Translations under genes and position numbers: made by a program
Notes under the pieces: generated by a model
What the model was told of the DNA's origin: nothing
The model's input: the letters and a program-made list of their open reading frames with translations, nothing else
Database searches by the model: none
Shown: piece by piece, positions 23,353-33,510 of the stretch
How the letters are laid out: the number at the start of each line of letters is the position of its first letter
Numbering within the stretch: the first letter of the stretch is position 1
Assembly (NCBI RefSeq): GCF_937906905.1
Contig: NZ_CALERY010000027.1
Span: 1 to 64,000, forward strand
Source of the DNA: an uncultured Helicobacter sp.
GTDB lineage: Bacteria > Campylobacterota > Campylobacteria > Campylobacterales > Helicobacteraceae
DNA: 64,000 nucleotides
Direction: 5' to 3'

Positions 23353-23673
23353 TTACACGCCTTGTGAAGTAATTTGGGCTTTGAGATATTGATAGCGCAA
23401 ATTTTCGCGCTCATTTTGCAAGCGGCGATTTTCTTCTTTGAGCAAGTCGCTTTGCGTCTGGAGCTTGTTGATATCGCGACTGACATAGTAAATCGAGCTA
23501 CTAAGCCAGATTTTAGGCACAAATGCAAGCAACGCCAAGAAAAACCCCGCATACGCGACAACAAGATAACGCACGCTAAGCCCACTTTGTGTTTCCTCAT
23601 CATGGAGCAAAGATTTCTCACTAGAATCCACTCGTATTTCTTGGTATTCATTAAATTCACTATGCTCTTGCAT
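23353..23673 (-). CDS. FtsL-like small membrane protein downstream of rsmH
   Basis: About 106 residues from ATG 23673, chosen because GGAGAG lies five bases upstream. Topology is FtsL/DivIC-like: a cytoplasmic acidic N-terminus, one membrane helix (YLVVAYAGFFLALLAFVPKIWL), then a periplasmic coiled coil (INKLQTQSDLLKEENRRLQNERENLRYQYLK). Position directly after rsmH (overlap 14 bases) is where ftsL sits in many bacteria, so a divisome role is likely but inferred. Confidence 0.65.
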   Translation of the reverse strand: MQEHSEFNEYQEIRVDSSEKSLLHDEETQSGLSVRYLVVAYAGFFLALLAFVPKIWLSSSIYYVSRDINKLQTQSDLLKEENRRLQNERENLRYQYLKAQITSQGV

Positions 23674-24760
23674 TGCTCTCCTTTGCCTTTGGTGTAGTGG
23701 CTTTGGTTTTAGATTCTGGTGCATGTAAGCCAAATGCCCGAAATTTCGCACTTCTAGCGCGCGGATTGGCTCGCAGCTCTTGCTCACTGGCAATTATGGG
23801 CTTTTTGGTTAGGACTGCACCTTTGGCATGATTATTGCCGCACTCACAGCGCAGCACATGCTCTTCACAGACACATGATCTCGCCCAGGATTTGAATGTA
23901 TCTTTGACAATGCGATCTTCAAGCGAGTGAAAGCTAATAATCCCAATGATACTTCGCAAGGCTTGTGGCATATCTTGCCCATAATCTATCCCACACAACA
24001 CCGAGTCGCTAGAATCCACCTCGCGTGCGATAGATTCTAGCAGGCTTTTTAGCACGCTTAGCTCACTATTAACTTCGATTCGCAGTGCTTGAAATGCCAG
24101 AGTAGCTGGGTGGATTCTACCTCGGCTAGAGCGAAAATGCTTTGCTAGAAAATCACTAAGCTCTCTAGCACTATAGAATCCATTTACATCACGCTTGGCT
24201 TTCATGGCAAACTCCTTAATCAAGCGCGCCATTTTTGCAGACTCCGCCACTTCGCCAAACTTACGCAAAATCTCGCCAAGCGCAAACTCCCCATACGAGG
24301 CGATAATATCACTCGCAGTGCTTGAAAGCCTAGAATCCATACGCATATCTAGTCTATCACTTTGGAATCCAAATCCACGCGATAAATCATCAAGCTGTAG
24401 CGAACTCACCCCAATATCTGCCAGAATCCCCACCACACGCCCACCACATGACCGAGCATGCTTAAAAGCACTCTCAATACCCTGGGCAAAATTATCATGA
24501 AAGAGTATAGGAGGGAATTTTGGCGCGAGTTTGGCGAGATTCTCCCGAGCGATTGCAATCGCCTGGGCGTCCTGATCAATCCCAATTAGCTGCAGGTGTG
24601 GGCAAGACTCTAGGATTTTACTACTATGTCCGCCAAGCCCCAGCGTGCAGTCGATAAATATCGCTGGACTAGATTCTGGCACATGCGCACTTAATGCAAG
24701 CACAGGAGCAAATGTCGCAAGCACATGATCAAGCAGCACAGGGATATGTCTTGCGCTCAT
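23660..24760 (-). CDS. rsmH: 16S rRNA (cytosine1402-N4)-methyltransferase RsmH
   Basis: MSARHIPVLLDHVL start, FIDCTLGLGGHSSKIL SAM motif, GILADIGVSSLQLDD, RGFGFQSDRLDMRMD, RGRIHPATLAFQALRIEVN and ISFHSLEDRIVKD are all RsmH signatures. 366 residues, longer than the usual 310. The extra comes from inserts such as VPESSPA near residue 27 and a basic C-terminal tail (KTKATTPKAKESNARA). Methylates 16S rRNA at C1402. Confidence 0.95.
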   Translation of the reverse strand: MSARHIPVLLDHVLATFAPVLALSAHVPESSPAIFIDCTLGLGGHSSKILESCPHLQLIGIDQDAQAIAIARENLAKLAPKFPPILFHDNFAQGIESAFKHARSCGGRVVGILADIGVSSLQLDDLSRGFGFQSDRLDMRMDSRLSSTASDIIASYGEFALGEILRKFGEVAESAKMARLIKEFAMKAKRDVNGFYSARELSDFLAKHFRSSRGRIHPATLAFQALRIEVNSELSVLKSLLESIAREVDSSDSVLCGIDYGQDMPQALRSIIGIISFHSLEDRIVKDTFKSWARSCVCEEHVLRCECGNNHAKGAVLTKKPIIASEQELRANPRARSAKFRAFGLHAPESKTKATTPKAKESNARA

Positions 24761-25059
24761 CTTCTACTATCCTTTGCCTTTGGGAGCTATTTGGGGCTAT
24801 TTTGATTGCTCTAAAGTTGTCCTAATCACCATGGAAATCCGCAAAATATGCCGCAATGGTAAGGGGTTTTTGATAAAAATAAAGTAAAAGCGCTTAGGAA
24901 ATAAGCCAAAATATAAGACAAAACAAAATGGGCAAATAGCTTGATATACAATGCAGCAGGGGGATTTGGCAGGCAGTCGTAATGCGTCAAATGCGAGCAT
25001 AAGATAGAGCAGCCAAGCCTTGCTGGGCTTGGCGATGATTAGGCAGTAGATTCTAGAGC
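24761..25059. other. Gene-free stretch with one hairpin
   Basis: Between the methyltransferase stop at 25060 and rsmH. A perfect hairpin, GCCAAGCC (25012-25019) with GGCTTGGC (25026-25033), lies after the methyltransferase and may act as its terminator, but no T-run follows. A minus-strand 67-codon open frame (24797-25000) has no convincing ribosome site or motif. Nothing else is seen. Confidence 0.4.
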
Positions 25060-25953
25060 TTAGCGTTTGCGTAGATTTTGGCGGAGTCTTTGTGCCAAGC
25101 CCCAGAGATGAAGCTGCATGAGCATGCCCTTTAGCAGAAGCTTCATCGCGGTTCGTATAGGCTTATCCTCATGGGCGTGCAAAAAAGCTTCTATCCATTT
25201 GCTTTTTTCTTCCCAGATGTAGAAATGCGCAGCATACATCGGGGACACCACAGGAGCAAACCCAAAAAGATCCGCCTTGCTCTCATGGACAAAAATCATA
25301 ATATTTTGCCGATACCACCATAAGATTGACTCATCTTCCCAAATCTTCTCTCGCAGGCAATCAATACAAACATAGCCCTCCTTAGCAAACAAATCCGCCC
25401 AATATCCAGGAGACTGCTCATTGACATGATGCACCCCGCCCTGATAGGGGATCGCCGCAGAGAAAAGCACGACATTTGAAAGCGAAGTAAGGAGTTTTAC
25501 GAAGTTTGGAGCAAATTCTGGATATAAATGTTCGGCGACTTCCAAGCTCTGTGCGAGCTCAAAAGGCTTAGAAAGCGTAGCTAGATCCTTAGATTTAGGC
25601 AGATTTTTTGGAGCTAGAGAGTCCCCCCCCCCCGTTTCTACACTATGTGCGAGAATCTCGTGCGCGACCTGCAAGCTTTTGTTAAAATCCTGCGTCAAAT
25701 CCACTTGCCCATACTCACTTACACTGATATAGCGCTCGTTCGCGCCCACATCATTGCCATCAAGCCCAGCGACTACCACACCAGGATCAAGCTCTCTCCA
25801 TACGCTAAGCCAAGTTCCTAGCCCGCAGCCCACATCTACCACGCTACTTGGCTTATACCAGCCACGCAGCAGCGATATAATCTGCTTAGCCGATGTGCGT
25901 GCCATCACCTGATCGCCGTAGAATTTCCTGTCATACACTTGAGTGAGTTCCAT
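25060..25953 (-). CDS. SAM-dependent methyltransferase, phase-variable, in frame
   Basis: 297 residues. VVDVGCGLGTWLSVWRELD is SAM motif I; FELAQSLEVAEHLYPEFAPNFVKLL is the post-motif region; then FSAAIPYQGGVHHVNEQSPGYWADLF. An 11-base tract (25623-25633, Gs on the coding strand) lies between motif I and the EVAEHL segment and is in frame (ETGGGDSLAP). A gain or loss would remove the C-terminal two thirds. It stands alone with its own -10 box. Acceptor unknown; probably a glycan. Confidence 0.8.
   Translation of the reverse strand: MELTQVYDRKFYGDQVMARTSAKQIISLLRGWYKPSSVVDVGCGLGTWLSVWRELDPGVVVAGLDGNDVGANERYISVSEYGQVDLTQDFNKSLQVAHEILAHSVETGGGDSLAPKNLPKSKDLATLSKPFELAQSLEVAEHLYPEFAPNFVKLLTSLSNVVLFSAAIPYQGGVHHVNEQSPGYWADLFAKEGYVCIDCLREKIWEDESILWWYRQNIMIFVHESKADLFGFAPVVSPMYAAHFYIWEEKSKWIEAFLHAHEDKPIRTAMKLLLKGMLMQLHLWGLAQRLRQNLRKR
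25623..25633 (-). repeat. Poly-C/G tract (11), ON register
   Basis: Coding-strand G11 read as ACG-GGG-GGG-GGG-G in the methyltransferase at 25060-25953. Confidence 0.85.
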
Positions 25954-26031
25954 ACCATTTCCTTAAATCAAAGTTTAGATTCTAGCTACGCCAGAAGTCG
26001 GTGATTTTAGCAAAAATCCACTAAAACCCGC

Positions 26032-26037
26032 ATAATA
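26032..26037 (-). promoter_or_regulatory. -10 element of the methyltransferase at 25953
   Basis: TATTAT on the minus strand, about 80 bases before the ATG. Confidence 0.35.
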
Positions 26038-26127
26038 CCCGCGCTAAAGAGATAGGAGCGCGCCTAGAATCATCTTCAAAGCATGCAGGATTCTGGCAAA
26101 TTCTAAAAAGTAGGGCAGTGGCAAACT

Positions 26128-26538
26128 CTAGGGATTTTGCTGTTCTTTTTTGTAGCTATATTTTGGATCATTGGCTAGATCATCGAGGGATTTTTGTGTG
26201 CGCTTGTAGGCTTTATAAATATTTAAAATCGCAGCACCCACCCCCCAAAATGCACCAACACCAAGCCCCCAGGCACTACCTGTGAATCTCTGGAGCAAAA
26301 TCCCAAGCCCAAGCCCAAGCAAAATCGCTACTACAATCGAAATCCCAAGGCTTAAATCATACGCGCTGTTAATAATATTCTGCGCGCGCGGAGACTTGGG
26401 GCTGGAGACTGATGCGCTCGAGTCTGCTGCCTTAGATTCTCCAGAGTCTAGGGCAGCAGAGTCTGTGGCAAGCCCCGCCCTGGCTTCCCTAGATTCTGGC
26501 TTTGGCATGCTAGAATCTAGCTTCTCATTTTTCTCCAT
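26128..26538 (-). CDS. AtpZ/AtpI-like small membrane protein
   Basis: About 136 residues from ATG 26538, five bases after hemL. Two membrane helices (LSLGISIVVAILLGLGLGILL and WGLGVGAFWGVGAAILNIY) with a G-rich loop and a short charged tail match the AtpZ family of ATP-synthase-associated proteins. The first 50 residues are a low-complexity insert (PESREARAGLATDSAALDSG) encoded by nested inverted repeats (for example 26489-26497 with 26512-26520). Downstream of hemL as in H. pylori. Confidence 0.65.
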   Translation of the reverse strand: MEKNEKLDSSMPKPESREARAGLATDSAALDSGESKAADSSASVSSPKSPRAQNIINSAYDLSLGISIVVAILLGLGLGILLQRFTGSAWGLGVGAFWGVGAAILNIYKAYKRTQKSLDDLANDPKYSYKKEQQNP

Positions 26539-26542
26539 GTGC

Positions 26543-27883
26543 TTACCCTTGATTTGCGGATTCTGCAGCGATTGCTGCGAAACTCTCCCTAGCTGCGCTA
26601 ATGCTTTCATCAATCACGCTTTCATTCATAGGCGCGCAAATAAATCCTGTCTCAAACTGCGAGCAAGCCAGATACACGCCGCGCTGGAGCATTTCTTGAT
26701 GAAATTTGGCAAAAAGCTTGGTGTCTGCACGCTTAGCGTCATCAAAATCCCGCACAACTCCATCAAGGAAGAAAAACCCAAACATACTCCCGCGCACCGC
26801 CGTGCTTATGGAGAATCCAAACTCCCGCGCACTAGATTCTAGCCCGGTAGTAAAACGGCGCGCAAGCGACTCAAGACGCTCATAGAGGTCTTTTTCACGC
26901 GTGAGCTTTTGTAGCATGGCTAGCCCTGCGGCAGTAGCGATAGGGTTGCCACTTAGCGTGCCTGCCTGATAGACTGCGCCTGCGGGAGAGAGCATATCCA
27001 TAATCTCCGCACGCCCGCCAAAGGCAGCCAGCGGCATACCACCGCCAATCACCTTGCCAAAGCACACCAAATCTGGCTCGAGATTGACATAATGCTGGAT
27101 TCCATTGCGTGCAGCGCGAAAGCCACTCATCACTTCATCGACAATAAGCACAATCCCATGCTCATCACATAGGGCGCGCAAAGCCAGCAGAAATTCTGGT
27201 GTGGCAGGGACTAGCCCCATGTTGCCGGCGATTGGCTCGATGATGATTGCGCCCACTTTGCCACTAGCTTCTATACAACCACGCACAGATTCTATATCGT
27301 TGTAGCGCGCCACCAGTGTATGCACACTTAGATCTGCTGGCACACCAGGAGAGCTAGGGGTGCCAAATGTCGCGCATCCACTACCAGCACTCACCAGCAG
27401 GCTATCGCTATGCCCGTGATAGCAGCCATCAAATTTGATAATATCATCACGCCCACTAAAAGCGCGCGCTAGGCGGATTGCGCTCATCGTCGCTTCCGTC
27501 CCAGAGCTTACAAACCGCAACTTATCTATACCATTATAGTTAGCAATAATAGCTTTTGCTAGCTGGGTCTCTGCACGAGTGGGCGCACCAAAGCTTAGAC
27601 CGCTTTTAATCGCCCCTTGCACCGCACTTAGAATCTGCTCATCGCTATGACCAAAAAGTAGCGGACCCCAACTTTGCACAAAATCAATGTAGGCATTGCC
27701 ATCGTTGTCGATAAGATAGCAGCCCTCACCCCTCTGGATAAAAAGCGGTGTCCCGCCCACGCTTTTAAACGCACGCACCGGGGAATTTACCCCACCTGCG
27801 ATAACTTGCTTGGCTTCGTTAAAGTCGTTGATGCTTGTATAGATACGATTTTCTCGCTCGATTGTTTGTGTATCTAGCTGCAT
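26543..27883 (-). CDS. hemL: Glutamate-1-semialdehyde 2,1-aminomutase
   Basis: PLP enzyme making 5-aminolevulinate for haem. Motifs: FNEAKQVIAGGVNSPVRAFKSVGG, VQSWGPLLFGH, FVSSGTEATMSAIRLARAFSGRDDIIKFDGCYHGH, LIVDEVMSGFR, and FGKVIGGGMPLAAFGG with the PLP lysine; QAGTLSGNPIATAAGL near the end. 446 residues; the last 15 run into AtpZ. AGGAGC before ATG. Confidence 0.95.
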   Translation of the reverse strand: MQLDTQTIERENRIYTSINDFNEAKQVIAGGVNSPVRAFKSVGGTPLFIQRGEGCYLIDNDGNAYIDFVQSWGPLLFGHSDEQILSAVQGAIKSGLSFGAPTRAETQLAKAIIANYNGIDKLRFVSSGTEATMSAIRLARAFSGRDDIIKFDGCYHGHSDSLLVSAGSGCATFGTPSSPGVPADLSVHTLVARYNDIESVRGCIEASGKVGAIIIEPIAGNMGLVPATPEFLLALRALCDEHGIVLIVDEVMSGFRAARNGIQHYVNLEPDLVCFGKVIGGGMPLAAFGGRAEIMDMLSPAGAVYQAGTLSGNPIATAAGLAMLQKLTREKDLYERLESLARRFTTGLESSAREFGFSISTAVRGSMFGFFFLDGVVRDFDDAKRADTKLFAKFHQEMLQRGVYLACSQFETGFICAPMNESVIDESISAARESFAAIAAESANQG

Positions 27884-27979
27884 GCTTGCTCCTTGCTTGG
27901 ATTAAGATAAATATGCTTGGGCTATTTTGGTCATTTGCACACTTTGGCAAATAGCTTCCAGAATCTAGCTAGATTCTGG

Positions 27980-29113
27980 CTAGATATAGTCGATTTCTTT
28001 TGGCTTTTTGGACTTCATGATAAGACGGCGCACATCAGTGATCCCCTTGGAAGTGCCTATCATAAGTAGCTTGCACTCGCTAGTGATAACCATATCCGCA
28101 TCTGGCATGGCAAAATATTTGCCATCTTTTTGCGTGATCCCCACGATAAAAACTTTCGCAATCTCCCCGAAATGCCCCTCTTTAAGTTTTTTGAGCACTA
28201 GCCAGCTATATTTAGGCACAAGCACCTCCTCTAAATCTAAACCGCTGTTGTTTTTATACGCGAAACGCTCAAGGAGATTTTGCATATCTGGGCGAAGTGC
28301 CATGGCGCTAATGCGCTGCGCCATAAGCTTTGGCGCAGAAATCACCGTATCTGAACCAAGCTTCTGGAGCTTTTGCTCATCTTCTTCGGAATCTGCGCTT
28401 GAGATAATGTAGAGAGGCTTGCGATTAAGCTCCTGGGCAAAGAGCTTAGCAGACACAATGAGTGCGATATTATCCGAAAGATTTTTGGAAAATGTTACCA
28501 CTCCGCGTGCAGCAGATAGACGGGCTTTGAGCATAGCGACATTTGTGTGCGGATCGCCTAGGATATAGTAGGGATATTTATGCTCGATGGCTTGCTTTTC
28601 AAAATCCGGACTAGAATCCACCACAACAAACGGAATCTGTGCCTCGCGAAACTGCTTACTAAGCTCGATTGTGTATTCGTTGTGGTAGCAGATGACATAG
28701 TGATTGCGCAAGCGCGCGATATTATGTATCATTTTTTTCTCCTTCAAAAGACCTGTGAGCACCCCAGTATTTACCACACTTACGATAAAAGCCATGCTAA
28801 ATGTGATGATCGCTGCACCACTAAGCATAAGAAACGCAGTGAAAAGCACAGTGATAGCATTAAAGGTCTTTTCATTGAGCGCACCAAAGCCGGTATTTGT
28901 AAATGTATAGGAGGACTGGAAAAATGCCTGCACAATGTCGTAATCTTCAAGCAGGAAATACCCAAGCGTGCCAACTAGGATAAAAACTTGGATAAGAACT
29001 AGCGGGAGTCGAAAAGTCTTAAACTGCTCATAGAGCTGCGGGGAGAGATCAATGTCTGGCTTGGAGGAATTCCCCCAGTGCAATGCGCTCTTGAGCTTTT
29101 TGAAAAACGCCAT
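27980..29113 (-). CDS. Potassium channel with RCK domain (HpKchA type)
   Basis: About 377 residues. Two membrane helices (PLVLIQVFILVGTLGYFLL and FNAITVLFTAFLMLSGAAIITFSM) flank a pore loop with TNTGFGAL in place of the canonical TVGYG filter; the H. pylori channel is also atypical here. A RCK/TrkA-N domain follows (YVICYHNEYTIELSKQFREA), with the conserved ILGDPHTNVAMLKARLSAARGVV, then a TrkA-C-like end. Controls K+ entry, needed for colonisation in H. pylori. Confidence 0.86.
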   Translation of the reverse strand: MAFFKKLKSALHWGNSSKPDIDLSPQLYEQFKTFRLPLVLIQVFILVGTLGYFLLEDYDIVQAFFQSSYTFTNTGFGALNEKTFNAITVLFTAFLMLSGAAIITFSMAFIVSVVNTGVLTGLLKEKKMIHNIARLRNHYVICYHNEYTIELSKQFREAQIPFVVVDSSPDFEKQAIEHKYPYYILGDPHTNVAMLKARLSAARGVVTFSKNLSDNIALIVSAKLFAQELNRKPLYIISSADSEEDEQKLQKLGSDTVISAPKLMAQRISAMALRPDMQNLLERFAYKNNSGLDLEEVLVPKYSWLVLKKLKEGHFGEIAKVFIVGITQKDGKYFAMPDADMVITSECKLLMIGTSKGITDVRRLIMKSKKPKEIDYI

Positions 29114-29137
29114 CACAATGCCATTTGTAGATGAACC

Positions 29138-29326
29138 TTATGCGTGCTTTTTCATCGTCCTTAGCGTAGAAGCAGCAACTTTTACACGCATAGATGTGCC
29201 ATCACTTAGCTTAATGCGGATACTGCGGAGATTGGGGAGAGATCGCTTTTTGGTTTTATTATTTGCGTGGCTGACATTGTAGCCGACCATTGGACCCTTA
29301 CCTGTGAAAAAACATTTTCTTGCCAT
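29138..29326 (-). CDS. rpmB: 50S ribosomal protein L28
   Basis: 62 residues: MARKCFFTGKGPMVGYNVSHANNKTKKR is the L28 signature, followed by FLPNLRSIRIKL-type central strand and VKVAASTLRTMKK end. AAAGGAT before ATG. Followed on the same strand by the K channel, as in H. pylori. Confidence 0.97.
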   Translation of the reverse strand: MARKCFFTGKGPMVGYNVSHANNKTKKRSLPNLRSIRIKLSDGTSMRVKVAASTLRTMKKHA

Positions 29327-29528
29327 GTGATATCCTTTCTGTGATAGTGCTCCCTAGATTCCTAAACCTTTGACCACAATAGCAAAATGCTACAAAAACA
29401 AGCTTATAGAATCTAGTATATAATGGAGACTTGCGACAAAATAAGCGCGCATTCTAGCATGAAAGAGATAATTTTATACTTAAGGCTGAAATAGAATGCC
29501 AGTCCTTATAAGCATATCGCATTATCGA

Positions 29529-30450
<922 letters not shown>

Positions 30451-30451
30451 T

Positions 30452-31849
30452 TTATCTCCTTTTGATATGTAAGATTACGCCGGTTTGCCTTGTAATGAGC
30501 AGCCCGATACACTCTCTAGCCACTTCTTTAGGATCAAGCAAAGTAGCTGGATTTTCATGTCCAAAGTTTTTTACTCGCATGGGAGTTAATGTGCGCTCTG
30601 GGACGACACAATGCACGCGGATACCATCTCGTGCATATTCATCACTTAGAGCTTGTATAAGATTGACAATCGCGGCTTTTGAACTAGAATAAATAGCATA
30701 TTCTTCCCTACCCCTACTATAAGAGCTTGATGATGCAAAAACCAGCGTCCCGCTAGATTCTGCAAGATAGGCGTATGCATGTTTGGCGATATTGACAGCG
30801 CCAATATAATTTGTCGCTATCATCTCATGTATCATCATCTCGTCCATATCTTTCAAATAAGCCTTGTATAGAATGCCTGCCATATTGATTATCACATCGA
30901 TTCTATGCTCTCTCTCATAGATATCGTGCAAGGCTTTTTGCACAGCACTAGAATCTGCAATATCACAGCCAGCGCTTTTTGATAGCACATGCACTATCGC
31001 ACCATACTCCCTAAGGATATGTGTCATCTCCGCACCTATCCCAGAGCTCCCGCCAAACACCACAACCACAAGCGCACGCAACGCTTCAAAATCTAGATTC
31101 TCATGCAGCTGGGTTGTCTTTAGCTGAAATAGTCTATCAAGCAATGGGACATCTTCAATGCGAGTCAATTTGTGATTATTATATGCTCCTTGCACGATAT
31201 GGATTGGCACCTGCGGCATGTATTGCTTCACTACTCCACAATCATCAGAGAAGCTATCCAGCGATGAGTTTGCCTCCAAAGCTTTGGCATAAGCACTCCA
31301 TAATGTGTCAAACCAAAAACACTGCGGCGTTTGTCCATAGAACAGATTCTCTCGCTTTGGGATTGACTCTATCACCAAATCCTTGGCACACACAATCGTA
31401 TCAATAGCAGGCACCGCTACATCAACAGCCTTATAAGACTCTAATGCACTCAAGCAGTCTTGTATGATTCTCTGTGAAAGCAGCGGTCGAGCAACATCAT
31501 GAATCAAAACCCTTACAGAATCTAGCGCACTGCAATAATCGTTCATAAAAATTTCGCGCAAAAATATCAGTGCATTATGCGTCGATTGATTGCGCGTTGC
31601 GCCACCTGCGACAATCTCAATATGCTTTTTCTCACTATATGCTTTAGTAAGGCTTTTTGTCTCATCGAGCCACTGCGGATTAGACACCAAGATTATAGAA
31701 TCTATCGCTTTGCACGCACAAAAGATATCAAGCGTATGTTCTATGCAGGTTTTACCAGAAAATTTGACAAATTGTTTTGGCTTCTCAAAGCCAAGCCGAG
31801 AACCCTCGCCACCAGAAAGGATTATGGCGATATTTCTTTTGCTCCTCAT
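30452..31849 (-). CDS. Bifunctional CDP-ribitol synthase (IspD-like cytidylyltransferase plus SDR)
   Basis: About 465 residues. N-half: cytidylyltransferase AIILSGGEGSRLGFEKPKQF, IEHTLDIF, VRVLIHDVARPLLS. C-half: short-chain reductase VVVVFGGSSGIGAEM, INMAGIL, YAIYSSSKAAIVNL (catalytic Tyr and Lys) and VVPERTLTPMRVKNFG. The order and the PERT-x-TPMR end match Bcs1/Acs1-type enzymes that reduce ribulose-5-P and form CDP-ribitol. I start at ATG 31849, which overlaps the upstream stop as ATGA. Supplies activated ribitol to the TagF-like gene before it; assignment of ribitol is by family. Confidence 0.82.
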   Translation of the reverse strand: MRSKRNIAIILSGGEGSRLGFEKPKQFVKFSGKTCIEHTLDIFCACKAIDSIILVSNPQWLDETKSLTKAYSEKKHIEIVAGGATRNQSTHNALIFLREIFMNDYCSALDSVRVLIHDVARPLLSQRIIQDCLSALESYKAVDVAVPAIDTIVCAKDLVIESIPKRENLFYGQTPQCFWFDTLWSAYAKALEANSSLDSFSDDCGVVKQYMPQVPIHIVQGAYNNHKLTRIEDVPLLDRLFQLKTTQLHENLDFEALRALVVVVFGGSSGIGAEMTHILREYGAIVHVLSKSAGCDIADSSAVQKALHDIYEREHRIDVIINMAGILYKAYLKDMDEMMIHEMIATNYIGAVNIAKHAYAYLAESSGTLVFASSSSYSRGREEYAIYSSSKAAIVNLIQALSDEYARDGIRVHCVVPERTLTPMRVKNFGHENPATLLDPKEVARECIGLLITRQTGVILHIKRR

Positions 31850-33505
31850 GGCGCGATTATCCGTGTAGTTTCCACGCATACATTTTTGTCTGCGCTATCG
31901 CTTAAAGGGTGAAATTGCCGTATTGTATAGGCGTAATCCTTAGTGATGTGCCAAAGAATCTCTCCCGCACTAGTGGATTCTGGGAGATAAAAATTCTGCG
32001 ACACAATCTCTTGCCAGAATCGCCCCCTAAGCGCCGCGGTCGCTTCATAATCATCGCAAAATCGCGCCAAAAGCCCTAGTAAATCATCTATGCTACTAGC
32101 GATGAGACAGCCCTGCACCACACGCAGCGCCCAGCTATTGAGCTCTGCTTTAAAGCTCCCTTGCGTGTAAATCGTGGGCTTTCCACTTAAAAAGGCATAA
32201 ATGAGCATGGAGCTAGTATCTGATATCAATACATCTGCGCGCGCAAAGCTTTCAAGGATACTATGGCTCTCGTCCCAGTATCCATATTGCCTAATATCAT
32301 TTTGCAATTCATTCCACTGCGCTTGGGTCATAAACCTGCCTCCATGCACTAGATGATCATAGAGGTTTGGGTGAGGACGAAAATGCAGGGAAATTTTTCC
32401 AGATTTCGCCAAGTCAAGCAGAGGCTTCATATAATGCAAAAAAGTAGAATGCAAATCTTCAGGCGACCATCTAGGCAGATAAAGCACACGGAGCTTGCGA
32501 GCACGATTTGTGTGGCTAGATTCTTGGCAGGATTGATCGGTGCTAGGGATAGAAGATGTATATACAGCAGGGCTACTAGAATCTAAATCACGCGTAGCAT
32601 AGGCGATTAGCTCTTCAAATCGTGCGCTTCCAGTAACTTGGATTCTAAGGAGGCTATTGCCATGCTGCTGGGATTGTGCGACTGCGGCATGAAATGCTGT
32701 GGGCGAGAATAGATAATCATAATATCGCAAATGATCGCTATGGTAGGCAATAATACTTCCATTATCCTCGTGTAGCCCAAAGGCATGTATCCCATACTCT
32801 ACATAACAGAGCTTAGAAGTAAGAGCAATGTGTTTGCTGTGCCAAGGCTCGGGACGCAACTCATTATACGGGCGCGTGGTAAAGCAGTAGTGCGCCCTGC
32901 AATCACAAGGAGAGAGGTGGCACACATCAAAGACTCTATGCCCTGATAAATCCGCCATAGACTCCAGTCCCAGCTCATCAAACCCAATAATACAAAGCAG
33001 ATTCTGCCGGTGAGCACTAGAGCTAGCAGACGCAGTATCCAAATACGGCATTGCTAAATGCTGTATCGCCAAATCTCGCTGCATGATAACTTGACACTGC
33101 ATTTTAGCAGCAAATTCCCTTAGTGATTGGCTCGCTCCTAAATCATAGAATCTGGCGCCAGTAACCCTTGAGGGCATAGCAAGCACGATGATCTCAAATA
33201 CCGGATTTGTCAAAAGTGCGTTAGCTATAGGCTCAAGTGCCTCCCAGCTCGCACCCCAGTCATTATAAAAAAGCACACGGATTTTTTGTGCTTGTGTGGC
33301 GTGGGGCGAGCTGGGCGAGCGGGATAAATGGGGTAAGAAAGCAAGCGGTGGGGCGACTTTACGCGCAAGATAGAGCCTGCTAAACTCCCTATCTCTGCGC
33401 TTTTTATACAGATATGCGGATAGAGATTTTCTTATAGGGGGGGGGGCAGCAGAGCTTAATGCTAGATTTTATCGCTTGCTTAATTTGTGTGTAGATAGAT
33501 TGCAT
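31846..33505 (-). CDS. TagF/CDP-glycerol-ribitol phosphotransferase-like, phase-variable, out of frame here
   Basis: True start probably ATG 33505, six bases after rimP: MQSIYTQIKQAIKSSIKL then ten Cs (coding strand, 33437-33446). In this register it ends at a TAA about 11 codons later. With nine the frame joins (PIRKSLSAYLYKKRRDREFSR..) the 476-residue part to give 552 residues. Motifs HFRPHPNLYD and ADVLISDTSSMLIYAFLSGKPTIY, with CVVEYG-like CYVEYGIHAF, are those of teichoic-acid poly(glycerol/ribitol-P) transferases, also used for Hib capsule (Bcs3). Translationally coupled to rimP by position. Confidence 0.75.
33437..33446 (-). repeat. Poly-G/C tract (10), OFF register
   Basis: Coding-strand C10 in the N-terminal part of the TagF-like gene: TGC-TGC then CCC repeats then TATAAG. 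Nine (or 12) keep the long frame; ten leads to TAA. Confidence 0.85.
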
Positions 33506-33510
33506 AGCAC

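Noticed and set aside
24797..25000. Minus-strand 67-codon frame in the rsmH-methyltransferase gap
   Set aside because: Cys/Phe-rich, no ribosome site, no family resemblance; probably chance.
29419..29424. TATAAT on the plus strand between rpmB and the FkbM gene
   Set aside because: Only an 11-codon frame follows before the convergent gene; no transcript target visible.
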